Source of the DNA: Sulfuriferula sp047300855 | GTDB lineage: Bacteria > Pseudomonadota > Gammaproteobacteria > Burkholderiales > Sulfuriferulaceae | DNA length: 64,000 nt | Direction: 5' to 3' | NCBI RefSeq assembly: GCF_047300855.1 | Contig: NZ_CP170197.1 | Location: 682,001 to 746,000, forward strand | Shown here: in pieces, positions 17,550 to 25,923 of the stretch | Position numbering within the stretch: position 1 is the stretch's first letter | How the letters are laid out: each line of letters starts with the position of its first letter | Made by a program: the position numbers and the translations under genes | The notes under the pieces: model-generated | What the model was told of the DNA's origin: nothing | Databases searched by the model: none | What the model saw: the letters and a program-made list of their open reading frames with translations, nothing else

Positions 17550-17807
17550 ATGAGCCGTTCCCTGTTAATTGCCGCGGTGATGGTCCTGGCCCTGACCGCC
17601 TGCAGCAAGAAAAACGAGCCGCCCACACCGACCACAGACGCTGCCAATGCTGCCGCCACGGATGCCAGGGCGGCGGCCGACAAAGCCGCGGATGCTGCGG
17701 GCCATGCGGTGGATGCAACCAGGGATGCTGCCAAAAACGCTGCAGAAGTCGTTGAAGGTGCGGCCAAAGGTGCGGTCGCTGGCGCCAAGGATGCAATGAA
17801 GAAGTGA
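17550..17807 (+). CDS. Small alanine-rich lipoprotein
   Basis: The product is about 85 residues. A short signal peptide ends in a lipobox LTAC, so the mature protein is probably lipid-anchored at Cys19. The rest is a low-complexity Ala/Asp/Lys helix with roughly heptad-spaced AADKAADAAGHAVDATRDAA, likely a periplasmic amphipathic or coiled helix. Three consecutive ATGs occur at 17544, 17547 and 17550; GGAG at 17540-17543 gives proper spacing only to the last. A strong terminator follows. The function is unknown; similar small Ala-rich lipoproteins are common and poorly studied. Confidence 0.75.
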   Translation: MSRSLLIAAVMVLALTACSKKNEPPTPTTDAANAAATDARAAADKAADAAGHAVDATRDAAKNAAEVVEGAAKGAVAGAKDAMKK

Positions 17808-17828
17808 GTAGCGCTTCGGATGCCTGGG

Positions 17829-17855
17829 AAAGCCGGCTGTCTAGCCGGCTTTTTT
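17829..17855 (+). terminator. Rho-independent terminator after the small lipoprotein gene
   Basis: AGCCGGCT at 17831-17838 and again at 17843-17850 (self-complementary arms) form a GC-rich stem with a 4-nt loop, preceded by AA and followed by five or more T. It lies about 20 bp after the lipoprotein stop. Confidence 0.88.
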
Positions 17856-17873
17856 ATGAGCACCTTATTTTGT

Positions 17874-18674
17874 TCACGGCGCCGACTTCCGCCCGGTTTC
17901 ACTGGCGCGCAATTCCGCGCGCAGTGCTTCGATTTCTCCACGCAGTTCCCGGACATCATGGTGCATCTCGCGGCGCAACTGCCGTTCATCTTCACCCATG
18001 AAGAATGCAGCGATACTTGCCGTCACCAGAGAAAATATCGCATAGCCCAGCAACACCACGAACACGGCGAACACCTTGCCGGCGGCTGTCCGCGGCACGA
18101 CGTCGCCATATCCCACGGTGGCGCCGGTGGTAAAAGCCAGCCACAAGCCGTCGGCGTAGCTGTGAATACCGGGTTCCAGCCAGTAAAACCCCGCGCCTGA
18201 CATCATCAGCGTGGCAATACCGATAAACACAATCGGTATCACCCCTTTCAGGGTAAACAGGCCGCGCAGATATCCCATCAGGCGCAGCAGCACCAACGCG
18301 GCAAGCGTCATGCGCAGCACCCACTCCACACCCGACCAGGCGCCCAGCGAACCGGCAACCTGACTCAGCGCGACCCCCAGCATCACCAGCACATCCACCC
18401 AGTTGCGGCGCAGATAGACCGTGCGTGCATGGCTGAGTGCGAGCATCATGATCAGGTGCGCCGCATAGGCGAGCGCGACGATGCCGTACAAAGCCCGCCC
18501 GGCATTGCCGATTGCCGGCGTGGGCGCGGCAAGTTCCAGATAAAAGGCCGGGATGGTGAGCAGGGTGATGAAGAACATCGGCCAGTGCAGCCGCGCTTTC
18601 CAGCTTAGCGTGCGTGGATTGTCGTGTGGTGACGGCCCTGCCATACCGAACAGGAAAATGGGTTCATTGAGCAT
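17874..18674 (-). CDS. Voltage-gated-type potassium channel protein
   Basis: The product is 266 residues with six membrane segments. The fourth (RMTLAALVLLRLMGYLRGL) carries spaced arginines like a voltage sensor. The pore helix plus selectivity filter is TTGATVGYGDVVP (TVGYGD for K+). A 45-residue charged coiled C-terminus (RQLRREMHHDVRELRGEIEAL) probably mediates tetramerisation. Start codons at 18674 or 30 nt inside (MAGPSPHDNP) are both possible. It is a single-gene unit. Confidence 0.88.
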   Translation of the reverse strand: MLNEPIFLFGMAGPSPHDNPRTLSWKARLHWPMFFITLLTIPAFYLELAAPTPAIGNAGRALYGIVALAYAAHLIMMLALSHARTVYLRRNWVDVLVMLGVALSQVAGSLGAWSGVEWVLRMTLAALVLLRLMGYLRGLFTLKGVIPIVFIGIATLMMSGAGFYWLEPGIHSYADGLWLAFTTGATVGYGDVVPRTAAGKVFAVFVVLLGYAIFSLVTASIAAFFMGEDERQLRREMHHDVRELRGEIEALRAELRASETGRKSAP

Positions 18675-18791
18675 GGATCAGCATATCTTTATCATCAGTG
18701 TCTGGAAGTACATTATTCATGCTTTCATTTTCTGCTTGGGAAGTTTAAATTCGTACTCTTTGTATTCTGCACCACCAAAAAAGGAAGCGCC

Positions 18792-19364
18792 ATGACGTCC
18801 AATCCATCTGCTGCGCCTGCTTTGTCCGCCATCACGCTTGCTGGCGGCTGTTTCTGGTGTCTTGAGGCGGTATATGAGCGCCTGCAGGGGGTGCACAAGG
18901 TGACTTCCGGTTATATGGGCGGTCATCTCGATAATCCCAGCTATGAGGATATTTGCACAGGAAGAACAGGCCACGCGGAGGTGGTGCAGATTGCATTCGA
19001 CCCGGCGCAATTGAAGCTGGAAACGCTGCTGGAAGTATTTTTTACCATACACGATCCGACCACGTTGAATCGTCAGGGTAATGACCGCGGCACGCAGTAT
19101 CGTTCGGCGATTTTTTACCACACACCCGAGCAACAGGCTGCAGCAGAAAAAATGGTGGCGGATTTGACGGCGCGGCAGACCTGGGAAAATCCGATTGTCA
19201 CTGAAATCAGTCCGGTCACGACCTTTTATCCAGCCGAGGCGTACCACCAGGAATATTTCCGTAATCACACGCAGCAGCCCTATTGCCAGTTTGTGGTAGC
19301 GCCGAAACTGGAAAAATTCCTGCAGGTTTTTCCGGACAAAAGCCGTACGCTTGAGCCCGAATAA
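18792..19364 (+). CDS. msrA: Peptide-methionine (S)-S-oxide reductase MsrA
   Basis: The product is 190 residues. The catalytic cysteine lies in GGCFWCLEAVYERLQGV. GYMGG, HAEVVQIAFDP and HDPTTLNRQGNDRGTQYRSA are further family signatures. It repairs oxidised methionine with thioredoxin. The ATG at 18792 has GGAAG 7 nt upstream. It converges with recQ across a GGCAAAA inverted repeat. Confidence 0.96.
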   Translation: MTSNPSAAPALSAITLAGGCFWCLEAVYERLQGVHKVTSGYMGGHLDNPSYEDICTGRTGHAEVVQIAFDPAQLKLETLLEVFFTIHDPTTLNRQGNDRGTQYRSAIFYHTPEQQAAAEKMVADLTARQTWENPIVTEISPVTTFYPAEAYHQEYFRNHTQQPYCQFVVAPKLEKFLQVFPDKSRTLEPE

Positions 19365-19433
19365 AATGGCTAACAAAACCCTGAATACCCGCCAGAAAAT
19401 GGTGTTCCAGCTGCCGCAGCAGAAGCCTGTGCA

Positions 19434-19561
19434 GAAGGCAAGGCCATGTGCAGAAGGCAAGGCAAAAGGCAAAAATCAAAAGGCAAAAATGGGAAATCAG
19501 TATCCGGGGAAATCGTGAATTTTCACTTTTTGATTGTTGATTTTTGCCTTTTGCCTTTATC
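19434..19561. repeat. GGCAAAA inverted-repeat element between msrA and recQ
   Basis: A perfect 19 bp inverted repeat (GGCAAAAGGCAAAAATCAA at 19461-19479, complement at 19537-19555) is extended on the left by further AAGGCAA units from 19434. The loop contains TCCGGGGAAA. It lies between two convergent stops (19364 and 19567), where it could serve as a bidirectional terminator; this role is inferred. Confidence 0.8.
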
Positions 19562-19566
19562 CCGCC

Positions 19567-21366
19567 TTACCCAGCCGCATTCACCACTTCCAGTATGCTC
19601 GCGCCATAAGCCTCCAGCTTGCGCGCACCGACGCCGGAAACGCTGCCCAGTTGGTCCAGCGTGGCCGGGCGAAGTTGTGCAATCTGCGCCAAAGTGGCGT
19701 CGTGAAAAATGACATAGGCCGGGACGTTGTGCTCGCGTGCGGCGGCCTGGCGCCACACCCGCAGTTTTTCGAACAGCGCGTCGTCCACCGGGTTTTCCGG
19801 CGCGGCGATGGGGCGGCGCGATTTGCGTGCGGTTTTGCCGGCGATTTCCTGGCGCATCCACACCTGCTGCTGGCCTTTCAGCACTGCGCGGCTTTTGTCG
19901 GTCAGGGTAAGTGCGCCGAAGGCGTCGTGATCCACGCCCATCAAGCCTTGCGCGACGAGCTGGCGAAACACTGCGCGCCAGCCTTTTTGGTCCATTTCAG
20001 CACCCACGCCGAATACCGTGAGTTTGTCGTGCCCCCATTGTTGCACCTTGTCGGTGGCGTGGCCGCATAGCACATCGATCAGGTGCACCGCACCGAAGCG
20101 GCTGCCGGTGCGGTATACGGCGGACAATGCCTTTTGCGCGGCGACGGTGCCATCCCAGGTGGCCGGCGGGCTGATGCACACATCGCAGTTGCCGCATGCT
20201 TCGGCATCCTCGCCAAAATAGTTGAGCAGGCGTACGCGGCGGCAGGTGGTGGCCTCGCACATGGCCAGCAAGGCGTCGAGCTTGGCCAGGCCGACGCGCT
20301 TGAACTGCGGGTCGGCGTCGCCGGACTCGATCATGCGCCGCTGCTGTACCACATCGGTGAGGCCGTAGGTCATCCACGCGTCGGCGGGTTGCCCGTCACG
20401 CCCGGCGCGGCCGGTTTCCTGGTAATAACCTTCGATGCTTTTGGGCAGGTCGAGATGCGCCACGAAACGCACGTCGGGCTTGTCGATGCCCATGCCGAAC
20501 GCAATGGTTGCGGCCATGACGATGCCGTCTTCACGCAGAAAGGCATCCTGATTGCGCTGGCGGGTCTGCACGTCCATGCCGGCGTGGTAGGGCAGGGAGC
20601 GGATCCCCTGTTTTTCCAGCCAGGCTGCGGTTTCTTCCACCTTCTTGCGCGACAGGCAATACACGATACCTGCGTCGCCGCGATGCTCGGCCTGGATAAA
20701 GTCGAGCAGCTGCTTGCGCGGGTCGGCTTTCTCCACGATCTGGTAGCGGATGTTGGGGCGGTCGAAGCTGGAGACGAACTGGCGCGCGTCTTCCAGTTGC
20801 AGGCGGGTGACAATCTCGGCGCGGGTTTGCGCGTCGGCGGTGGCGGTGAGCGCGATGCGCGGCACCTCGGGAAAACGCTCGTGCAGCAGCGACAGCTGGA
20901 TGTATTCCGGGCGGAAATCATGGCCCCATTGCGATACGCAATGCGCCTCGTCAATTGCGAACAGCGCGAGTTTTGCACGTCCGAGCAAATCCAGAAAACG
21001 CGGCGTGACCAGCCGTTCCGGCGCGACATAGAGCAGATCCCACTCACCGCGCAGGAAGCTTTGCTCCACTGCAGCGGCCTCCTGCGCCGACAGTGCGGAA
21101 TTCAGGTAGGCGGCGCGTACGCCGGCTTCGCGCAGCGCCGCCACCTGGTCGTGCATCAGCGCAATCAGCGGCGACACCACCACGCCGGTGCCTTCGCGCA
21201 GCAGCGCGGGAATCTGGTAGCACAGCGATTTGCCGCCGCCGGTGGGCATCAGCACCAGTGCGTCGCCGCCGTTCGCCACCTGTTCGACCACTTCGGCCTG
21301 GCGTCCGCGAAACGCCGGGTAGCCGAATACCGTGTGAAGCAGGGAAAGCGCGTTCAGCGCAGCCAA
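19567..21366 (-). CDS. recQ: ATP-dependent DNA helicase RecQ
   Basis: The product is 599 residues. Motifs are Walker A MPTGGGKSLCYQIPAL, DEAHCVSQWGHDFRPEY, ATIAFGMGIDKPDVRFV and QETGRAGRDG. The RQC zinc site has C-x14-CGNC-type cysteines around residues 365-390, and an HRDC domain sits at the end (FEKLRVWRQAAAREHNVPAYV). It unwinds branched DNA in RecF-type repair. The frame stays open far upstream inside corA. The real start is taken as TTG 21366 (MAALNALSLLHTVFGYPAFRG), which overlaps the corA stop by 13 bp and matches the family N-terminus. Confidence 0.93.
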   Translation of the reverse strand: MAALNALSLLHTVFGYPAFRGRQAEVVEQVANGGDALVLMPTGGGKSLCYQIPALLREGTGVVVSPLIALMHDQVAALREAGVRAAYLNSALSAQEAAAVEQSFLRGEWDLLYVAPERLVTPRFLDLLGRAKLALFAIDEAHCVSQWGHDFRPEYIQLSLLHERFPEVPRIALTATADAQTRAEIVTRLQLEDARQFVSSFDRPNIRYQIVEKADPRKQLLDFIQAEHRGDAGIVYCLSRKKVEETAAWLEKQGIRSLPYHAGMDVQTRQRNQDAFLREDGIVMAATIAFGMGIDKPDVRFVAHLDLPKSIEGYYQETGRAGRDGQPADAWMTYGLTDVVQQRRMIESGDADPQFKRVGLAKLDALLAMCEATTCRRVRLLNYFGEDAEACGNCDVCISPPATWDGTVAAQKALSAVYRTGSRFGAVHLIDVLCGHATDKVQQWGHDKLTVFGVGAEMDQKGWRAVFRQLVAQGLMGVDHDAFGALTLTDKSRAVLKGQQQVWMRQEIAGKTARKSRRPIAAPENPVDDALFEKLRVWRQAAAREHNVPAYVIFHDATLAQIAQLRPATLDQLGSVSGVGARKLEAYGASILEVVNAAG

Positions 21367-22445
21367 TTGCGCCGCCAGAATATGGCCACCATCACCAGCG
21401 CGATGCTGCCCATCAGACCCATCGCCAGCGCAAAGCCATGCGGCAGATCCAGCCACGGCATATGCTTGAAGTTCATGCCGAAAATCCCCGCCACCAGCGC
21501 AGCCGGCATGAACAGCGTAGTGATGACCGTCAATGCACGCAGCTCGACGTTGAAGCGGTTGCTCAGGCTGGACAGGTAAACATCCAGCATTCCCGCCTGC
21601 AGGTCGCGCAATGCTTCGATGGATTCGACGATGTGCACGGTATGGTCGTAGACATCGCGCAAATACAGGCCGGTACCGGGCTGGAAAAATCCTTCCTCGT
21701 TGCGGATCAGCGTATTCAGCACTTCGCGCAGCGGCCACACCGCGCGGCGCAGGTTATGCGTAGCGCGGCGCAGTTTGTGCAGGGTTTGCAGCGATTCCTG
21801 GGTCGGTTTTTCCAGCAGCGCGTCTTCCAGTTCTTCGGTGCGTTCGCTCAACTGTTCCAGCACGATGAAATACTGGTCCACAATTGCATCGAGCAGGGCG
21901 TAAGCCAGATAGTCAGCGCCCAGCTTGCGTATCTGTCCGCGTTCGCTGCGCAGGCGTTCACGCACCGGCTCGAAGGTACCGCTGGAACGTTCCTGAAAAC
22001 TCAGCACTGCGTTGCGCATCAATACTAGGCTTACCTGATCCGAACTCACATTCAGGCTGTCGGCGTCATAGCTTATATAGCGCGCCACCACATACAGATA
22101 CTCGCCGTAGGATTCGGCCTTGGGGCGCTGGTCGGTGTTGAGAATGTCTTCCAGCACCAGCGGATGCAGCCCGTAACGCGTGCCGATTTCGCGCAGCAGC
22201 GCGGTGTCGTGCAAGCCATGCAGATTAAGCCAATGCGTGGCGTGCCGGGATGAATGGGCCTGCCAGGCTGCCGTATCGGCAAACTTCACTTCCGCCAGTC
22301 CGCCGTCGTCGTATTCGATCAGCGACAGCGTCGGCGCTGCCATTTTCACTTCACCCAGATGCACCAGCGAACCGGGCGGCAGGCCGGCTTTTTTGGCGCG
22401 CTGCTTGCGCGGGCGGTGATGGGAGTCGCGACGGGGTTTGAGCAT
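21354..22445 (-). CDS. corA: Magnesium/cobalt transporter CorA
   Basis: The product is 363 residues. It has a large N-terminal cytoplasmic domain and two C-terminal membrane helices with the selectivity motif GIFGMNFKHMP (GMN). The second helix is GLMGSIALVMVAIFW. The Arg/Lys-rich extreme N-terminus (MLKPRRDSHHRPRKQRAKK) is typical of betaproteobacterial homologues. The ATG at 22445 follows the hslO stop, with GAGG about 9 nt upstream. recQ overlaps its 3' end. Confidence 0.95.
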   Translation of the reverse strand: MLKPRRDSHHRPRKQRAKKAGLPPGSLVHLGEVKMAAPTLSLIEYDDGGLAEVKFADTAAWQAHSSRHATHWLNLHGLHDTALLREIGTRYGLHPLVLEDILNTDQRPKAESYGEYLYVVARYISYDADSLNVSSDQVSLVLMRNAVLSFQERSSGTFEPVRERLRSERGQIRKLGADYLAYALLDAIVDQYFIVLEQLSERTEELEDALLEKPTQESLQTLHKLRRATHNLRRAVWPLREVLNTLIRNEEGFFQPGTGLYLRDVYDHTVHIVESIEALRDLQAGMLDVYLSSLSNRFNVELRALTVITTLFMPAALVAGIFGMNFKHMPWLDLPHGFALAMGLMGSIALVMVAIFWRRNWLR

Positions 22446-22456
22446 GACTGTTGACC

Positions 22457-23335
22457 TCAATGTTTGATTTGCGGCGCCGGCACCGGCGGCACCGCCACAA
22501 ACAACTGTGCAGCGTCCACCGGATCAAACCGGTATTGGCGGTTGCAGAATTCGCAGCGTACTTCAATCTCGCCGCGCTCGGCCAATGCTGCCTCCACTTC
22601 TTCTCGGCCCAGCATTTTCAGCATCCCGCCCACCCGTTCGCGCGAGCAGGTGCAGCGAAAGCTGACCAGTTCGGCTTCGAACACGCGTACATCTTCTTCA
22701 TGAAACAGGCGCTGCAGGATGACATCGGCCGGAAGGCCCAGCAACTCTTCCGGCTTGAGCGTGGAGGCCAGATGCACGGCGCGATTCCAGGCATCCGCAT
22801 CGGTGGTTTCCACCCCCGGCAGGCGCTGGATCAACATGCCGGCGGCGCGCTGGTTATTGGCGGCCAGGTGGATTTGCGTGTCGAGCTGTTCGGAACTTTG
22901 CATATAGTGCATCAGTGCCTCGGCCACGCTCGCGCCGGTCAGTGGCACGATGCCCTGATAATTCTGTTTGCCGCTGGCGGATTGGTCGAGCGTGATGACG
23001 AAGCGGCCTTCACCCAGCACAACATCGAAACCGCCTGCCGGCACTTCGCCTTCCCATTTGGCCGTAGCGCGCAAGGTACGGTCGGAAGTGGCTTCCACCA
23101 CCACCAGCTTGACCGCGCCGCTGCCATGCATTTGCAGAATCATGCTGCCGTCGAATTTTAGGATTGCGCTCAGCAGTGCGGCAGCGGCCATCAGTTCGCC
23201 CAGCAGGGTTTGCAGCGGCAGCGGGTAAGCTGCGTGCTTCAGCACTTCCTGCCAGGTGGCGTCAAGGCTGACCAGCTCGCCGCGCACCGGGGCGGATTCA
23301 AACAGGAAACGGGTGAGGGTATCGGTAGTGGGCAT
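22457..23335 (-). CDS. hslO: Redox-regulated chaperone Hsp33
   Basis: The product is 292 residues. The C-terminal redox switch has the zinc-binding cysteines CTC (FRCTCSRERV) and CEFC (VRCEFCNRQYRFD), matching the CxC...CxxC pattern of Hsp33. The N-terminal domain has GELVSLDATWQEVL and the conserved middle motif LVVVEATSDRTLRATAKW. It holds unfolding proteins under oxidative stress. The ATG at 23335 (MPTTDTLTRFLF) is used; codons further upstream lie in repeat DNA. Confidence 0.95.
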   Translation of the reverse strand: MPTTDTLTRFLFESAPVRGELVSLDATWQEVLKHAAYPLPLQTLLGELMAAAALLSAILKFDGSMILQMHGSGAVKLVVVEATSDRTLRATAKWEGEVPAGGFDVVLGEGRFVITLDQSASGKQNYQGIVPLTGASVAEALMHYMQSSEQLDTQIHLAANNQRAAGMLIQRLPGVETTDADAWNRAVHLASTLKPEELLGLPADVILQRLFHEEDVRVFEAELVSFRCTCSRERVGGMLKMLGREEVEAALAERGEIEVRCEFCNRQYRFDPVDAAQLFVAVPPVPAPQIKH

Positions 23336-23359
23336 GGCTATTGTCTTGAAAAGCGTTTT

Positions 23360-23517
23360 GCCACAGAGGGCACGAGGAGAATAAGAAGGCAAAAGGTAAA
23401 AATGAAAAGTCAAAAGGCAAAATTTAAGATGCTTCTCCGGGCTTGATTTTTGCCTTTCCATTTTTGCCTTTCCATTTTTGCCTTTTGCATTTTGCCTTTA
23501 ATTGGGCCCTCTGTGGC
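23360..23517. repeat. Composite palindrome: GCCACAGAGGGC outer arms with GGCAAAA inner arms
   Basis: GCCACAGAGGGC at 23360-23371 and its exact complement at 23506-23517 enclose an inner hairpin. The inner left side has AAGGCAAAAGGTAAAAATGA and AAAAGGCAAAATTTAAGA; the right side has four TTTTTGCCTTT-type units. The spacer CTCCGGGCTT matches the recA-recX element. It sits between the divergent hslO and tex genes, so it overlaps their likely promoter region. It joins the two repeat families seen separately elsewhere in the window. Confidence 0.8.
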
Positions 23518-23597
23518 TAAACAGGTTTCGTGATTATACCTTGCCAGCCTGACGTGCTTTCTGCATAGTTACAGGCTTTCATTTGCCATTGCCCGAC

Positions 23598-25913
23598 ATG
23601 CTGCCTTCCATCGAACACCGTATCGCCGCCGAACTCAATGCCCGTCCCAACCAGGTTGCTGCCGCTATCGCCCTGCTCGATGAAGGCGCCACAGTGCCGT
23701 TTATTTCACGCTATCGCAAGGAAGCCACCGGTGGCCTGGATGACACCCAGATGCGCAATCTGGAGCAACGCCTGGGCTATCTGCGCGAGCTGGAAGAGCG
23801 GCGCGGCAGCATCCTTGCCGGCATCACCGAGCAGGGCAAGCTGACGCCGGAACTGCAAAACCAAATTTCCCACGCCGATACCAAGCAATTGCTGGAAGAC
23901 CTTTACCTGCCCTACAAGCAGAAGCGCCGTACCAAAGCGCAGATTGCCAAAGAATCGGGGCTGGAGCCGCTCGCCGAGTGTCTGTTGAACGATCCCGCGC
24001 GGGTGCCGGAAACGGAAGCCGCTCGCTATGTGGATGCCGATAAGGGCGTCGCCGACACCAAGGCCGCCTTGGAAGGTGCGCGCCACATCCTGATGGAACG
24101 CTTTGCCGAAGATGCCGTGCTTCTGGGCCAACTGCGCGCGCATCTCGAAGAAAACGGCATATTGGTATCCAGCGTGGCGGAAGGCAAAGAGGAAGCAGGC
24201 GCGAAGTTCCGCGATTACTTCGATTATCGCGAACCACTGAAAGCGGTGCCGCCGCATCGCGCGCTGGCGTTGTTCCGCGGACGCAACGAGGACATGCTGC
24301 GAGTGGCGCTGAAATTACCTGAAGACCTGGATGAGGCCGCCACCTCCAATCCGTGCGAAGGCATGATCGCCAGGCGTTTTGGCATCGCCAGCCAGGGACG
24401 CGGCGCCGACAAATGGCTGGCCGATACGGTGCGCTGGACCTGGCGCGTGAAGCTCTCGCTGCATCTTGAACTGGATTTGCTGGGCAGCTTGCGCGAGCGC
24501 GCCGAGGAAGAAGCCATCCGTGTGTTCGCACGCAACCTGCACGACCTGTTGCTGGCTGCACCGGCCGGTCCGCGCGCCACCATCGGCCTCGATCCCGGCT
24601 TGCGTACCGGCGTCAAGGTAGCGGTGGTGGACGCGACCGGCAAGCTACTCGACACCACCACCATTTATCCGCATGCGCCGCGCAACGACTGGGACGGCGC
24701 GTTGCATACGCTGGCGCTGCTGGCACACAAGCACGGCGCGCAATTAATCAGTATCGGCAACGGCACCGCTTCGCGCGAGACCGCCAAGCTGGCTGTCGAA
24801 CTGATCGGCAAGCATCCCGAACTCAAGCTCAGCAAAATCGTGGTATCGGAAGCGGGCGCCTCGGTATATTCCGCATCGGAATTCGCCGCGCGCGAATTTC
24901 CGCAACTCGACGTCAGCCTGCGCGGCGCAGTGTCCATCGCGCGGCGTCTGCAGGACCCGTTGGCGGAGCTGGTGAAAATCGATCCGAAATCCATTGGCGT
25001 CGGCCAGTACCAGCACGATGTCAGCCAGTTCAAACTCGCCAAAAGCCTGGATGCCGTGGTGGAAGACTGCGTGAATGCCGTGGGCGTGGATGTGAACATG
25101 GCCTCGGTGCCGTTGCTGGCGCGCATTTCCGGGCTATCCGCCGCGCTCGCCGAAAACATCGTGGCCTACCGCGACGCACACGGTGCATTCTCCAGCCGCG
25201 AAGCGTTAAAGCAGGTGCCGCGCCTGGGTGCGAAAACCTTCGAGCAGGCGGCGGGATTCCTGCGCGTGCGCGGCGACAATCCGCTCGATGCCAGCGCCGT
25301 CCACCCGGAAGCCTACCCGCTGGCGCAGCGCATCCTCACCGACCTGCTGGCGCGTCTGGATGGCAAGCCCGACAGCCACGCACTGATTGGTCAGAACGGC
25401 GTATTCAACGCCGTGGATGCAAAGCAATACACCGACGAGCGCTTCGGTCTGCCCACGGTGCAGGACATCCTGCGCGAACTGGAAAAACCCGGCCGCGATC
25501 CGCGCCCGGCGTTCAAAGCCGCCATCTTCAAAGAAGGCGTCGAAGACCTCAAGGATTTACAACCCGGCATGGTGCTTGAAGGCGTGGTCACCAATGTGAC
25601 CAACTTCGGCGCATTCGTCGACGTGGGCGTCCATCAGGACGGCCTGGTGCATATCTCCGCGCTGGCCGACAAGTTTGTCAAAGACCCGCACAGCGTGGTC
25701 AAGGCCGGCGATGTGGTGAAGGTGAAGGTGGTTGAAGTGGATGTGCAGCGCAAGCGCGTGGCATTGACCATGCGGCTCGGAGATGCCGCACCTGCTGCCC
25801 GGGAAAAGGCCGGGCACCAGGCCACGCCGAAACAGGCGCGTCAGGCTGCCGTACCCGCACCGGCAGGCGGTGCCATGGCGGATGCCTTGGCGCGCGCGCT
25901 GCGCAACAAATAG
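23598..25913 (+). CDS. tex: Tex-like RNA-binding transcription accessory protein
   Basis: The product is 771 residues, the standard Tex length. The N-terminal Tex domain has GATVPFISRYRKEATGGLDD. The YqgF-like RNase H fold has IGLDPGLRTGVKVAVVD. Helix-hairpin-helix motifs lie around SGLSAALAENIVAYRDAHGAF, and the C-terminal S1 domain has GVVTNVTNFGAFVDVGVHQDGLVHIS. The ATG at 23598 is preferred; a TTG five codons earlier is also in frame. The protein binds nucleic acid and influences transcription and stress tolerance. Confidence 0.96.
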   Translation: MLPSIEHRIAAELNARPNQVAAAIALLDEGATVPFISRYRKEATGGLDDTQMRNLEQRLGYLRELEERRGSILAGITEQGKLTPELQNQISHADTKQLLEDLYLPYKQKRRTKAQIAKESGLEPLAECLLNDPARVPETEAARYVDADKGVADTKAALEGARHILMERFAEDAVLLGQLRAHLEENGILVSSVAEGKEEAGAKFRDYFDYREPLKAVPPHRALALFRGRNEDMLRVALKLPEDLDEAATSNPCEGMIARRFGIASQGRGADKWLADTVRWTWRVKLSLHLELDLLGSLRERAEEEAIRVFARNLHDLLLAAPAGPRATIGLDPGLRTGVKVAVVDATGKLLDTTTIYPHAPRNDWDGALHTLALLAHKHGAQLISIGNGTASRETAKLAVELIGKHPELKLSKIVVSEAGASVYSASEFAAREFPQLDVSLRGAVSIARRLQDPLAELVKIDPKSIGVGQYQHDVSQFKLAKSLDAVVEDCVNAVGVDVNMASVPLLARISGLSAALAENIVAYRDAHGAFSSREALKQVPRLGAKTFEQAAGFLRVRGDNPLDASAVHPEAYPLAQRILTDLLARLDGKPDSHALIGQNGVFNAVDAKQYTDERFGLPTVQDILRELEKPGRDPRPAFKAAIFKEGVEDLKDLQPGMVLEGVVTNVTNFGAFVDVGVHQDGLVHISALADKFVKDPHSVVKAGDVVKVKVVEVDVQRKRVALTMRLGDAAPAAREKAGHQATPKQARQAAVPAPAGGAMADALARALRNK

Positions 25914-25923
25914 CCCGCTGGCG

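Noticed and set aside
21367..21738. N-terminal extension of recQ to 21738
   Set aside because: These codons lie inside corA in another frame. The RecQ family N-terminus begins at the TTG at 21366.
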